Shown here: positions 17,811 to 26,074 of the stretch, one piece after another
Numbering within the stretch: the first letter of the stretch is position 1
How the letters are laid out: each line of letters begins with the position of its first letter
Assembly (NCBI RefSeq): GCF_010974945.1
Contig: NZ_JAAIVB010000069.1
Coordinates: 1-64,000, forward strand
Direction of reading: 5' to 3'
From: Noviherbaspirillum galbum
Lineage (GTDB): Bacteria > Pseudomonadota > Gammaproteobacteria > Burkholderiales > Burkholderiaceae_D
DNA: 64,000 nucleotides
The notes under the pieces: generated by a model
Databases searched by the model: none
The model's input: the letters and a program-made list of their open reading frames with translations, nothing else
What the model was told of the DNA's origin: nothing
Translations under genes and position numbers: made by a program

Positions 17811-17826
17811 TGCAGGGACTGTGCCA
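17811..17826 (-). promoter_or_regulatory. Putative sigma-54 (-24/-12) promoter, copy 3
   Basis: The minus strand again reads TGGCACAGTCCCTGCA, 65 bases before the ATG at 17746. The flanking sequence further upstream differs from the other copies, which makes conservation of the 16-mer and the leader region more meaningful. Confidence 0.65.
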
Positions 17827-18179
17827 GCTCCATCGGCGAGATGAAGGTCGACTCTAAGCGGTTGAAGATAAAGGAAAATGGCAGGATGATACGGACTGCC
17901 CGTTGTCCGAACCATCACACCACGTCGGCTTGGCATGTTGGGTCAAGACAGACTGTTGTTTTTGTCTGTGCGATATTTACCTACACGAGAGTCCTGTCAT
18001 TTGCACGCAAGACGGTTCTATTCAAGTTTTAAAGTTTCACAAAACACAGGTTTAAGTAAAAAGCTTTTGCTGAAACTTTTTCGAATCGCAAACCTTTGGA
18101 ACAAACCACAGCTTGGGCAGGTTCACTAATTTGAATGTAATACACGATTACTTCTAATGCGGATAAGGATTTCGATGCG
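17827..18179. other. Intergenic stretch, no gene supported
   Basis: About 350 bases between the peptide gene promoter and the end of cadA. It is AT-rich towards the right, with a 9-bp inverted repeat AAAGTTTCA/TGAAACTTT (18031-18039 and 18071-18079) about 100 bases past the cadA stop. This could be a weak terminator, but the loop is long. Confidence 0.35.
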
Positions 18180-20666
18180 TTAAACCTGCCGCTTGAAGCC
18201 CAGTAAGCGCAAGCCATTGAACATGACCAGCATACTGGCACCTACATCAGCAAAAACAGCCATCCACAGGGTTGCTACGCCACCGAGGGCCATAGCAAAG
18301 AATAGGACCTTGATGCCTAAGGCTACAGCAATGTTCTGCATCAGAATGCGCCGGGTTGCCCGGCTCAATTCGATAAAAACTGGAAGTTTTCCCAGGTCGT
18401 CGTCCATGAGCGCCACATCGGCGGTCTCAATGGCGGTGTCACTACCTGCAGCACCCATCGCAAAACCAATCTGTGCCTGGGCTAGCGCGGGAGCATCGTT
18501 GACGCCGTCGCCCACCATGCCCACGGTGCCATACTTAGATTGCAGTTGTTTGACTTCCGTAAGTTTGTCCTCGGGGAGGAGCTCTCCCTTAAATTCAGCA
18601 ATACCGACCAGTTCGGCAATGCGCTTGGCAGTCTTTGCGTTGTCTCCGGTCAACATGACGGTCGCCACGCCCAGATTGTTCAGCGCGTTGATAACCCGAG
18701 GAACATTGGGACGCAGGACGTCGGCAATGGCGATAACGCCGAGCGTCGCCTGCTCAGACGAGAGCACAACCGCAGTCTGCGCCTGCACTTCCAGTAAGTC
18801 CAACACCGACTCAATCTGCGGCGAACACCTCCCGAGTTCTTCCATCAGGCGATGGTTGCCCAAGTAATACGTCACACCGTCAATCTGCCCCTTTACGCCG
18901 CGACCAGGCAGCGCCTCAAAGCCTGTGACCGGTTTCAAAGCAACCTCTGGCGGGCCCGCCTTCACGATAGCGCGAGCCAGCGGATGGTCGGAGTGGGCAT
19001 TCAAGCTGGCGGCCAACAGCAGTAGTTGCTCAGGTGTGAAGTCGCCAAATGGTTTGACCGAGGTGACGCCTGGCTGGCCTTGTGTCAACGTTCCTGTCTT
19101 GTCAACCGCGATGGCCTTGAGCTTGTGGCCTGCTTCCAGGAACTCACCGCCCTTGATAAGGATGCCGCGCCGCGTCGCCGCCGTCAGTCCGCTAACCACG
19201 GTGACCGGTGTGGATATCACCAGTGCGCAAGGGCAGGCAATGACCAGCATAACCAGCGCCTTGTATAGCCATTCGGCAAAGGGGGCAGAAAACGCTAGTG
19301 GCGGAACTACAGCCACCAGTACGGCGATGGCAACGACGGCTGGGGTGTAATAGTGGGCAAATTTATCAACAAAGCGCTGTGTCGGCGCCTGGTTGCCCTG
19401 CGTTTCTTGAATGACGCGCACAATCCTCGACAACGTGCTTCCGCCACTGTTAGCAGTCACCTCGACGTCCAGCAAGCCCTGTTGATTGATAGTCCCGGCA
19501 TACACGGTATCGCCGACACGCTTGTCGACAGGCATGCTTTCGCCAGTAATTGGAGCCTGATTGACTGTGGACTCACCGACCTTGACGACGCCATCGAGCG
19601 GGATGCGCTCGCCCGGCTTGACGCGGAACAGGGCACCTACGGGAACGGAATCGGTGGGCACGACGGGCCAGCTGCCGTCAGGGCTTTGCATGGAGGCCGT
19701 TTCGGGCGTGAGCTGCATGAGGCCGTGCACCGCGTTGCGCGCCCGATTGAGCGACAAACTTTCAATTAGCTCGGCCACCGCAAAAAGGAAAATGACCATC
19801 GCCGCTTCCGGCCATTGCCCGATTGCAACTGCACCGAAGACTGCCAAACTCATCAGAAAATTGATATTGAGTGTGAACGTCTTCAGCGCAATCCAACCTT
19901 TGCGTAAGGTAGGCAAACCACCGGTGACAATCGAAATGATGGCTAGGGCGATGACGAGTGGTGATGAGTCGGAATGGCTGCTCCAGGCAAGTGCCTCTGC
20001 GGCTGCTGCCGTCAGGCCAGACACGACAAGCAAGATTTTTTGGGCTGATTTCAGCGGCGAGGCATCGGCGTCATCCGCATTTGCGGGTGCATCGGTTCGC
20101 AAGGGCTCGGCCTGCATGCCAATCGCCTTCAGTGCGGCCAGCACACTGGCTTGGCTTTCCAGACGATGGTGCACGCCGAGAACGCGGTTCATCAGGTTGA
20201 AATCGAGCTGGACAACACCCGCCAGGCCCTCCAGCTTGTTGCGGATAAGGCGCTCTTCCGTGGGGCAATCCATGTTCTCAATGCGATATTGGGTGAGCTG
20301 AGCACCCTCAATGGTGGAGTCAAGAACAAAAGGGGCCGTCGCTGCAGCCGTAGCTGACATTGGCTCTGCGTGCATGCCAATGGTTTTGAGTGCTTGCATT
20401 ATCGCATCCTGTTGCCCCGGTTGGTGACTCACCGTCAAGACGCGGGTCATCAAGTTGAATCCAAGCTGGCCGATTCCCGACATCCCTTCGAGCTTGTTGC
20501 GGATGAGACGCTCCTCGGTCGGGCAATCCATGTTCTGGATGCGGTATTGGGTCGAATGCAGCTCGTCTTTGACATTAGCAGCGACTGTTTGCGCAGCAGG
20601 CTTTGCCAGTGAGGAACATTCCCCGCCAGAACAGCAGCTCGACTTGATTTCGATTTCTTTGGGCAT
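18180..20666 (-). CDS. cadA: CadA/ZntA-type Cd/Zn/Pb-exporting P-type ATPase
   Basis: An 828-residue P1B-ATPase of the inner membrane. The N-terminus has a Cys patch (SSCCSGGECS) and two tandem heavy-metal domains, each with NMDCPTEERLIRNKLEG (residues about 44-60 and 131-147). The membrane and catalytic parts follow: CPC in ACPCALVISTPVT, phosphorylation site DKTGTLTQG, TGE in PITGESMPVDK, and MVGDGVNDAPALAQA. The CPC plus this HMA type indicates Zn/Cd/Pb rather than Cu. The gene is divergent from cadR, with a MerR-type promoter between them. Confidence 0.93.
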   Translation of the reverse strand: MPKEIEIKSSCCSGGECSSLAKPAAQTVAANVKDELHSTQYRIQNMDCPTEERLIRNKLEGMSGIGQLGFNLMTRVLTVSHQPGQQDAIMQALKTIGMHAEPMSATAAATAPFVLDSTIEGAQLTQYRIENMDCPTEERLIRNKLEGLAGVVQLDFNLMNRVLGVHHRLESQASVLAALKAIGMQAEPLRTDAPANADDADASPLKSAQKILLVVSGLTAAAAEALAWSSHSDSSPLVIALAIISIVTGGLPTLRKGWIALKTFTLNINFLMSLAVFGAVAIGQWPEAAMVIFLFAVAELIESLSLNRARNAVHGLMQLTPETASMQSPDGSWPVVPTDSVPVGALFRVKPGERIPLDGVVKVGESTVNQAPITGESMPVDKRVGDTVYAGTINQQGLLDVEVTANSGGSTLSRIVRVIQETQGNQAPTQRFVDKFAHYYTPAVVAIAVLVAVVPPLAFSAPFAEWLYKALVMLVIACPCALVISTPVTVVSGLTAATRRGILIKGGEFLEAGHKLKAIAVDKTGTLTQGQPGVTSVKPFGDFTPEQLLLLAASLNAHSDHPLARAIVKAGPPEVALKPVTGFEALPGRGVKGQIDGVTYYLGNHRLMEELGRCSPQIESVLDLLEVQAQTAVVLSSEQATLGVIAIADVLRPNVPRVINALNNLGVATVMLTGDNAKTAKRIAELVGIAEFKGELLPEDKLTEVKQLQSKYGTVGMVGDGVNDAPALAQAQIGFAMGAAGSDTAIETADVALMDDDLGKLPVFIELSRATRRILMQNIAVALGIKVLFFAMALGGVATLWMAVFADVGASMLVMFNGLRLLGFKRQV

Positions 20667-20698
20667 AGCGAAAACCTCAATGAATCCTGTATGCTTGC

Positions 20699-20729
20699 AT
20701 TAAAAACCCTGTAGCTGCTACAGAGTCAA
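20699..20729 (-). promoter_or_regulatory. MerR-type cadA promoter with CadR operator
   Basis: On the minus strand there is a -35 TTGACT (20724-20729), a 19-base spacer and a -10 TTTAAT (20699-20704). The spacer contains the perfect palindrome CTGTAGCAGCTACAG (20709-20723). An overlong spacer with the dyad inside it is the hallmark of promoters twisted into activity by MerR-family proteins, so CadR should bind here and switch on cadA with Cd, Zn or Pb. Confidence 0.8.
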
Positions 20730-20748
20730 GCTCTTTATCGAGGATGCT

Positions 20749-21183
20749 ATGCGTATTGGTGAACTGGCAAAAAGAACCGGAACAGATGTCGAGACGGTTC
20801 GTTACTACGAGAAAACAGGAATCCTCGCCGAGCCGGCCCGGAATTCTGCCGGTTACCGTGAGTACAAGGAAGAGCACCAGGAACAACTTCAATTCATTCG
20901 GCATTGCCGGTCGCTGCAAATGTCGCTCTCTGACATCCGCGTACTGTTGAACTTCAAGAGCAGCCCCACTGCCGGATGCCATGGCGTCAATGAACTTCTG
21001 GACCACCATATCGAGCGCATTTGCCACCAAATGGCCAATCTTCAAGTACTGGAGGGGCAACTGACATCACTGCGTCAACAATGTGGCGAGCCAAACTCGG
21101 TTCAGGAGTGCGCCATCATGCAAAATCTGTCTGAAGCGTCAGACGCGCATGAGTGCGCTTGTCATACGAGTCAAGTTCAATGA
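20749..21183 (+). CDS. cadR: CadR/PbrR-type MerR regulator
   Basis: A 144-residue MerR-family activator. The winged helix is at the start (MRIGELAKRTGTDVETVRYY), followed by a dimerisation helix. Metal-ligand cysteines appear at SSPTAGCHG, LRQQCGE and EECAIM-like QECAIM, and the C-terminal tail is His/Cys-rich (HECACH). These are the features of CadR/PbrR, which sense Cd, Zn or Pb. Divergent from cadA, it probably also controls its own expression through the shared 80-base interval. Confidence 0.9.
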   Translation: MRIGELAKRTGTDVETVRYYEKTGILAEPARNSAGYREYKEEHQEQLQFIRHCRSLQMSLSDIRVLLNFKSSPTAGCHGVNELLDHHIERICHQMANLQVLEGQLTSLRQQCGEPNSVQECAIMQNLSEASDAHECACHTSQVQ

Positions 21184-21236
21184 AAAAAGAGAAATGGTAA
21201 CGAAGAGCGTACGTGCGCTAATAAACGAAATATCGC

Positions 21237-22001
21237 TCAATCTGAGTCGCTTTTAGTCTCATCCTGATCGGCCTCATGGCTCATGGCCGCAGCAGCCAAA
21301 GTAGCGGCCAGTTCAGGAAATGCTTCCTTGCGTTCACTGTACCTGCTGGTGAGATAGTCAGTCCGGTCGCGCACAAGGAGGGTGAATTTGAATAGCTCTT
21401 CCATGACGTCAACCAGGCGCTCGTAGTAGGCTGACGGCTTCATCCTGCCATTGTCATCAAATTCCTGATATGCCTTGGCAACCGAACTTTGGTTGGGTAT
21501 GGTCACCATCCGCATCCAGCGTCCAAGCACACGTAACTGGTTGACGGCATTGAAGGACTGAGAACCGCCCGACACTTGCATTACCGCCAGTGTCCGTCCT
21601 TGCGTTGGTCGAATGCTGCCAACTTCCAAAGGAATCCAGTCAATCTGTGACTTGAATATTCCCGTCATTGCGCCATGGCGTTCCGGGCTGCACCAGACCT
21701 GTCCCTCCGACCATTCAGACAGCTTCCGCAGTTCCTGGACCTTCGGATGGTCTGCGGAAACGCTGTCGACCATTGGCAGTCCGTGCGGATTGAAAACACG
21801 CGTGTCCGCACCGAAGTGCTGCAGGATACGCTCGGCTTCGAGGGTAAGGAGCCGGCTGTAGGACTTCTCTCGCAAGGATCCATAAAGCAGCAGGATGCGT
21901 GGTGGGTGAGCCAAGGAGGTAGACGGCGCAAGTTTCTCCAGCGTCGGCACGTCCACATGGGGAGCGCTGATGTTGGGCAGGTCTGATAAATCGTTAGTCA
22001 T
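21237..22001 (-). CDS. arsH: ArsH NADPH-dependent FMN oxidoreductase
   Basis: A 254-residue flavodoxin-like protein with the FMN phosphate loop [15 protein letters not shown] and the ArsH segments [19 protein letters not shown] and [17 protein letters not shown]. ArsH proteins oxidise trivalent organoarsenicals such as methylarsenite and reduce quinones. It is the last gene of the leftward ars operon and overlaps arsC by 8 bases. Confidence 0.92.
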   Translation of the reverse strand: MTNDLSDLPNISAPHVDVPTLEKLAPSTSLAHPPRILLLYGSLREKSYSRLLTLEAERILQHFGADTRVFNPHGLPMVDSVSADHPKVQELRKLSEWSEGQVWCSPERHGAMTGIFKSQIDWIPLEVGSIRPTQGRTLAVMQVSGGSQSFNAVNQLRVLGRWMRMVTIPNQSSVAKAYQEFDDNGRMKPSAYYERLVDVMEELFKFTLLVRDRTDYLTSRYSERKEAFPELAATLAAAAMSHEADQDETKSDSD

Positions 22002-22425
22002 GTTTGCCTACCCTCCGGCCTTTTGCGTCAATCACGGCTTCACCATCTTCCTTGGCAAACGGCCCCTTCTGCGGCATTGGCAGGATATCGAGCAAAACCT
22101 CGGAAGGCCGGCACAGGCGCACTCCGGCGGAGGTGATCACGAATGGCCGGTTGATCAGAACGGGAGTGGCAACCATGGCCTCCAATAACTGCTCGTTAGT
22201 CAGGTTCGGGTCGTCGAGTCCCAGTTCAGCATACGGTGTTCCTTTCTGGCGAATGGCGTCACGTACTGACACTCCCGCGCGAGTGATGATTTCCTTTAAT
22301 TCGTCGCGTGTTGGGGGATTGTTCAAGTATTCAATGACAGTCGGTTCGATACCCGCGTTCCGTATCATCGCCAGTGTATTTCGCGAAGTACCGCATGCCG
22401 GGTTGTGATAGATCGTGACGTCCAT
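21994..22425 (-). CDS. arsC: Glutaredoxin-dependent arsenate reductase ArsC
   Basis: A 143-residue protein of the ArsC/Spx fold. The catalytic Cys lies in [12 protein letters not shown], and the arginines expected to bind arsenate occur in LINRPFV and RLCRPSE. It reduces As(V) to As(III) with glutathione and glutaredoxin. It follows the aquaporin gene by 3 bases and overlaps arsH, so the unit is tightly coupled. It is one of two unrelated arsenate reductases in this operon. Confidence 0.92.
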   Translation of the reverse strand: MDVTIYHNPACGTSRNTLAMIRNAGIEPTVIEYLNNPPTRDELKEIITRAGVSVRDAIRQKGTPYAELGLDDPNLTNEQLLEAMVATPVLINRPFVITSAGVRLCRPSEVLLDILPMPQKGPFAKEDGEAVIDAKGRRVGKHD

Positions 22426-22428
22426 GCT

Positions 22429-23160
22429 TCACACCTTTTCAATTGTAGAATTCCCGCGCTGGAAGTCGCCGGGGGCAACGGTGCCTCCGACTGTCGCATC
22501 CTTCGGCGCTGGTGGATAAAGCCAGCAAAAGAGTCCGGTAGCCGCTGCAGCGCCGAGCAACTGCGCAACGATGAAACCTGGTGCGTCAGCAGGACGGATG
22601 CCGGCAAAGGTGTCGCTGGCCGCCCGAGCAAGGGTTACTGCCGGATTTGCGAAAGAAGTCGACGATGTAAACCAGTATGCCGCCGTGATGTATAAGGCCA
22701 CTGCAAATGGCGTCACAGTCGGTCGGCTACGTGAGCAGCTAATGATCACCGCCAGCAAGCCGAAGGTCGCCACGAATTCGCTCCACCACTGTGCCATGCC
22801 AGTGCGCTCGTGCGTCGATGCAAAGAACACCGGTTCGCCGAACATCAGGTGGGCCGCCGCGACACCGGCGAAGGCACCGATGACTTGTACCGCGATATAG
22901 GGGAGAACCTGGCTTCCCGGCAGGTTCTTCTGCCATGCTTCGGACAAGGTAACGACCGGGTTGAAATGCGCGCCAGAGATCGTGCCAAACATCAGTATCA
23001 GGGCAACCAGTCCAGCACCGGTGGCAATGGCGTTGGCGAGTAAGGCAATGGCCACGTTCCCATCGGCAAGGCGATTGCCCATGATGCCGGAGCCGATTAC
23101 CACGGCTAGCAGCATCGCTGTCCCCAGTCCTTCGGCAACATATCGTCGTGCTGCAGTCAT
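22429..23160 (-). CDS. aqpS: Aquaglyceroporin (AqpS-like) of the ars operon
   Basis: A 243-residue MIP-family channel with six transmembrane helices and both half-helix signatures, GAHFNPVVTL and SFANPAVTLARA. In Sinorhizobium and other bacteria an aquaglyceroporin replaces the As(III) pump: internally formed arsenite leaves down its gradient. The same layout (arsR-aqpS-arsC-arsH) is seen here, with no ArsB or Acr3 in the window. Confidence 0.85.
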   Translation of the reverse strand: MTAARRYVAEGLGTAMLLAVVIGSGIMGNRLADGNVAIALLANAIATGAGLVALILMFGTISGAHFNPVVTLSEAWQKNLPGSQVLPYIAVQVIGAFAGVAAAHLMFGEPVFFASTHERTGMAQWWSEFVATFGLLAVIISCSRSRPTVTPFAVALYITAAYWFTSSTSFANPAVTLARAASDTFAGIRPADAPGFIVAQLLGAAAATGLFCWLYPPAPKDATVGGTVAPGDFQRGNSTIEKV

Positions 23161-23197
23161 GCTTCAGTCTCCCAGAACGTAGTCATCATGACTTTCC

Positions 23198-23692
23198 TCA
23201 TGCTCCGACCGCCGCGTCATGCAGTTGGCCAATCCTGTCCATTTCCGCTTTCAGGGCGGCCTTGTCGTTCTTTAGCTCGTCCAGCGGCAAGGCGAGGAAG
23301 GCTTCAATGCGGGCACGCAGAATGCGATAGGCCTTCATGAAAGCGGCATCGATCTCCTCATCCGTACCGGTAGCATGCGCGGGGTCTTCGACTCCCCAGT
23401 GCGTGCGCAACACCGGGCCAAGGTAAGCCGGGCAAGTTTCTCCGGCAGCGCTTGCGCACACCGTAATGACGATGTCCGGGGTGGCAGGCAGGTCATCCCA
23501 TGATTTGCTGTGGTAACCCTCGGTGGAAATGCCTTCACGCTGCAGCAATGCGATCGAGCGCGGATGCACATAGCCGGTAGGCTTGCTGCCGGCACTCATG
23601 GCCTTCCAGCCGGCCGGTGCCAGATGGTTGAAAGTGCCTTCGCCGAGGATGGAGCGGCAGGAATTGCCGGTGCATAGAAAGAGAACGTTCAT
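23198..23692 (-). CDS. arsC2: Low-molecular-weight phosphatase-type arsenate reductase
   Basis: A 164-residue LMW-PTPase-like protein. The P-loop is CTGNSCRS at residues 7-14, and the redox cysteines follow in VITVCASAAGETCPAYLG. This matches the thioredoxin-coupled ArsC class, although the length and C-terminus (about 25 residues longer than minimal ArsC) resemble proteobacterial versions. It lies between arsR and aqpS. Confidence 0.85.
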   Translation of the reverse strand: MNVLFLCTGNSCRSILGEGTFNHLAPAGWKAMSAGSKPTGYVHPRSIALLQREGISTEGYHSKSWDDLPATPDIVITVCASAAGETCPAYLGPVLRTHWGVEDPAHATGTDEEIDAAFMKAYRILRARIEAFLALPLDELKNDKAALKAEMDRIGQLHDAAVGA

Positions 23693-23735
23693 TTTGGGCC
23701 AAATGAGTTGAAGGTCAATGAAGATCTGGAATCGG

Positions 23736-24074
23736 TTAGGCTGCGGTGGAGCAGTCTGTGCTGCAGATGGGTGCGCAAGGGTTGCCGCCGCAGCAGTTAT
23801 CCGTCAAAAAAGCCATTAGGTCGTTCATGCGGCCAAAATTGGCGGCGTAATAAATGAAGCGACCATCCTGGCGCGTCGTCACCAGATTGGCATGGGCCAG
23901 TTCTTTGAGGTGAAATGACAATGAGGACGCCGGTACGCCGAGTTGTTCGCTGATTTTGGTCGCGGCCATTCCCTCCGGGCCGACCTGGACCAGCATGCGA
24001 AAAACAGCAAGACGGGATTCTTGTGCCAGAGCCGCAAGCACGGTCACTGCTTCTTTGGGTTGCAATAAAGACAT
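23736..24074 (-). CDS. arsR: ArsR-family repressor (leftward operon)
   Basis: A 112-residue winged-helix repressor. The recognition region is EQLGVPASSLSFHLKELAHANLV, and a Cys-rich C-terminus (NCCGGNPCAPICSTDC) likely binds As(III). This C-terminal sensor placement resembles the type with Cys near the end rather than the classical CVC in helix 3. It is the first gene of the leftward ars operon, with operator candidates directly upstream. Confidence 0.88.
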   Translation of the reverse strand: MSLLQPKEAVTVLAALAQESRLAVFRMLVQVGPEGMAATKISEQLGVPASSLSFHLKELAHANLVTTRQDGRFIYYAANFGRMNDLMAFLTDNCCGGNPCAPICSTDCSTAA

Positions 24075-24100
24075 AATCTTCTCCTGAATGCTTTCGATAA

Positions 24101-24124
24101 TTCTACACTATTCGAATTGTAGAA
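24101..24124. promoter_or_regulatory. Inverted-repeat operator near arsR
   Basis: TTCTACA (24101-24107) and TGTAGAA (24118-24124) form a perfect dyad with a 10-base centre that is itself symmetric (ATTCGAAT). It lies 27 bases before the leftward arsR start, where an ArsR repressor would block RNA polymerase. Confidence 0.65.
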
Positions 24125-24161
24125 AAATAGTTTGACATCTTCTTTTTCCGTTTGTATTCTG

Positions 24162-24181
24162 TATTCGTCGACTAACGAATA
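24162..24181. promoter_or_regulatory. Inverted-repeat operator upstream of the rightward arsR
   Basis: TATTCGT-N6-ACGAATA is a perfect 7-6-7 dyad ending 12 bases before the rightward arsR start. The inner TTCGT-N6-ACGAA is repeated before the flavoprotein gene at 24525, so both are probably targets of the same ArsR protein. Confidence 0.7.
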
Positions 24182-24193
24182 CCTGTTGCTGCC

Positions 24194-24508
24194 ATGACCA
24201 GTTGCTGTGCTCCTGCTACACCCAAAGAAAAAAAGGCCGCTATCGATGCCGACGACCTGGCATTGCTGTGCAAAGCCCTTGGGCATCCTGCCAGGGTCAA
24301 GCTGCTTCAGCACCTGACTGACTACGGTGCCTGTTTCTTCGGCAGCCTGGCTGATGTAGTCGGACTGGCACCGTCGACGACGTCGCAGCATGTCACGATC
24401 CTGAAGGAAGCGGGACTGATCTTTGGCTCCAGCGATGAAAAGCGCGTGTGCTACTGCATCAACCCCGAGCGATTGGCCCATCTGAAGTCAGTGATTAATC
24501 TGCTGTAA
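24194..24508 (+). CDS. arsR2: ArsR-family repressor (rightward operon)
   Basis: A 104-residue winged-helix protein. It has CC at the start (TSCCAPATP), a helix-turn-helix (LADVVGLAPSTTSQHVTILK), a Cys in DYGACFFGS and another near the end (RVCYCINPE). It belongs to a different ArsR subgroup from the leftward protein. It is the first gene of the rightward unit with the flavoprotein, hydroxylase, MFS and arsN1 genes. The start is set by ATG at 24194 just after the operator. Confidence 0.85.
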   Translation: MTSCCAPATPKEKKAAIDADDLALLCKALGHPARVKLLQHLTDYGACFFGSLADVVGLAPSTTSQHVTILKEAGLIFGSSDEKRVCYCINPERLAHLKSVINLL

Positions 24509-24524
24509 TTTTTTTGCCGCTTTA

Positions 24525-24540
24525 TTCGTCATTTTACGAA
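24525..24540. promoter_or_regulatory. Second TTCGT-N6-ACGAA operator
   Basis: TTCGT (24525-24529) and ACGAA (24536-24540) repeat the dyad found at 24162, 17 bases before the flavoprotein ATG. It suggests an internal, separately repressed promoter after arsR2. Confidence 0.6.
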
Positions 24541-24556
24541 CAACGAAGGAGAAACC

Positions 24557-26041
24557 ATGAACACGCATTCATCGCTACCGATCGCCGTTCTCGGCGCTGG
24601 CCCAGTCGGTCTTGCGGCCGCCGCCCATCTGGTCCAACGCGGCTTCAAACCAATCATTCTGGAAGCAGGCACAAGTGTCGGCGCTAACCTCAACACGTAT
24701 CGTCAGGTGCGCCTTTTCTCGCCGTGGCAATACAACATTGACCGCGCGGCCGCCGAATTGCTGACCCGCGCCGGATGGATCGCACCTGCTGCCGACGTGC
24801 TGCCGACAGCCGGCGAGATCATCGACGATTACCTGCTGCCGCTCGCCAGCCTGGCTGAAATCGCCGCCGGCCTGCGCCTTCAGCACCGCGTCATCCGTAT
24901 CACCCGGCAAGGAATCGACAAGGTCAAGACGGCAGGCCGGGAAAGTCTTCCCTTCGTCATCCGGGTTGAGACGCCGGAAGGCGAGCAGGAGATTGTCGCT
25001 CATTCAGTGATCGACGCAACAGGTACATGGTCGCAGCCGAACCCGCTTGGGGCGAATGGGTTGCCGGCACTGGGCGAACGGCAAGTTGCCGACCGCATTG
25101 CCTATGGCATGCCAGACATCGCGGGTAGCGAACGCGGCCGCTTTACGGGCAAACGGGTGCTGGTGGTAGGCGCGGGTCATTCCGCCGCCGGCAATCTGAT
25201 TGCACTGGCTCAGCTAGCCGAAGAAGCACCTGGCACCCAGGTCGTGTGGGCAGTACGCGGCAACAACCTTGCCAAGGTCTTTGGCGGCGGCGATGCCGAC
25301 CAGCTTCCGGCTCGCGGGTTGCTTGGCACGCGTATCCGGCAACTCCAGCAAGCGGGGGGACTGGAGGTGCATCGCAACTTCCGCATCCATGCGCTTAACA
25401 CCGACGGAGGCCGCCTCAACGTGGTGGGGGAAGCAGTTGATGGACGTGTCCCTGTCATTGAATCCATCGACGAGATTGTCGCAGCGACCGGCGCACGCCC
25501 CAACCTGGAGATGTCGCGCGAGCTTCGCGTGCGGCTCGATCCCTGGCTGGAAAGCACCGATGCTCTTGCCCCGCTGATTGACCCGAACCTGCATAGCTGT
25601 GGGAGCGTTCGTCCCCATGGGCACCGTGAACTCGCCCACCCCGAACAGGGTTACTACGCAGTCGGCGCGAAAAGCTACGGCCGTGCTCCGAACTTCTTGA
25701 TGGCAACCGGTTATGAGCAGGTGCGTTCGATCGTTGCGGCGTTGGCTGGCGATATGGCGGCGGCGGACGATGTCCAGCTTGAACTGCCGGAAACTGGTGT
25801 GTGCAGTTCACGCCCCATTGTCGGAGATGATGACGGTTCCTGCTGCGGCACAACGCCAGCACAGGCCACCCAGCCCGCTGCCACTTCTGCGGAAGCCGGC
25901 TGTTGCGGCGGCAAGGCTCCTGCCGGTGTAGATGCCTGCTGCATGCAAGACGCTGATGAAAAGGCGAAAGGCAATGTCGGCTGCGGATGTGGGCCAATGA
26001 AGCCAGCGGCCAAGCCAAAGGTCTCAGCTTGCTGCGCTTGA
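24557..26041 (+). CDS. FAD-dependent oxidoreductase with Cys-rich tail (ArsO-like)
   Basis: A 494-residue flavoprotein. The FAD-binding GAGPVGLAAAAHL is at residues 14-26 and the NAD(P)H-binding GAGHSAAGNL near residue 207, with ATGTWSQPNP and ATGARPNLEM motifs between and after, as in flavin monooxygenase-like enzymes. After about residue 420 comes a low-complexity tail with many Cys pairs (GSCCGTTP, AGCCGGK, DACCMQD, GCGCGP, ACCA), likely a metal or metalloid binding extension. Similar flavoproteins occur in ars operons (ArsO and relatives), but the reaction is not settled. Good GGAG ribosome site. Confidence 0.75.
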   Translation: MNTHSSLPIAVLGAGPVGLAAAAHLVQRGFKPIILEAGTSVGANLNTYRQVRLFSPWQYNIDRAAAELLTRAGWIAPAADVLPTAGEIIDDYLLPLASLAEIAAGLRLQHRVIRITRQGIDKVKTAGRESLPFVIRVETPEGEQEIVAHSVIDATGTWSQPNPLGANGLPALGERQVADRIAYGMPDIAGSERGRFTGKRVLVVGAGHSAAGNLIALAQLAEEAPGTQVVWAVRGNNLAKVFGGGDADQLPARGLLGTRIRQLQQAGGLEVHRNFRIHALNTDGGRLNVVGEAVDGRVPVIESIDEIVAATGARPNLEMSRELRVRLDPWLESTDALAPLIDPNLHSCGSVRPHGHRELAHPEQGYYAVGAKSYGRAPNFLMATGYEQVRSIVAALAGDMAAADDVQLELPETGVCSSRPIVGDDDGSCCGTTPAQATQPAATSAEAGCCGGKAPAGVDACCMQDADEKAKGNVGCGCGPMKPAAKPKVSACCA

Positions 26042-26074
26042 GTGACCACTACACCGCATAAAAGGAATCTCATC

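Noticed and set aside
18031-18079. cadA terminator
   Set aside because: The dyad is weak with a 31-base loop, lies 100 bases past the stop, and has no T run on the proper strand.
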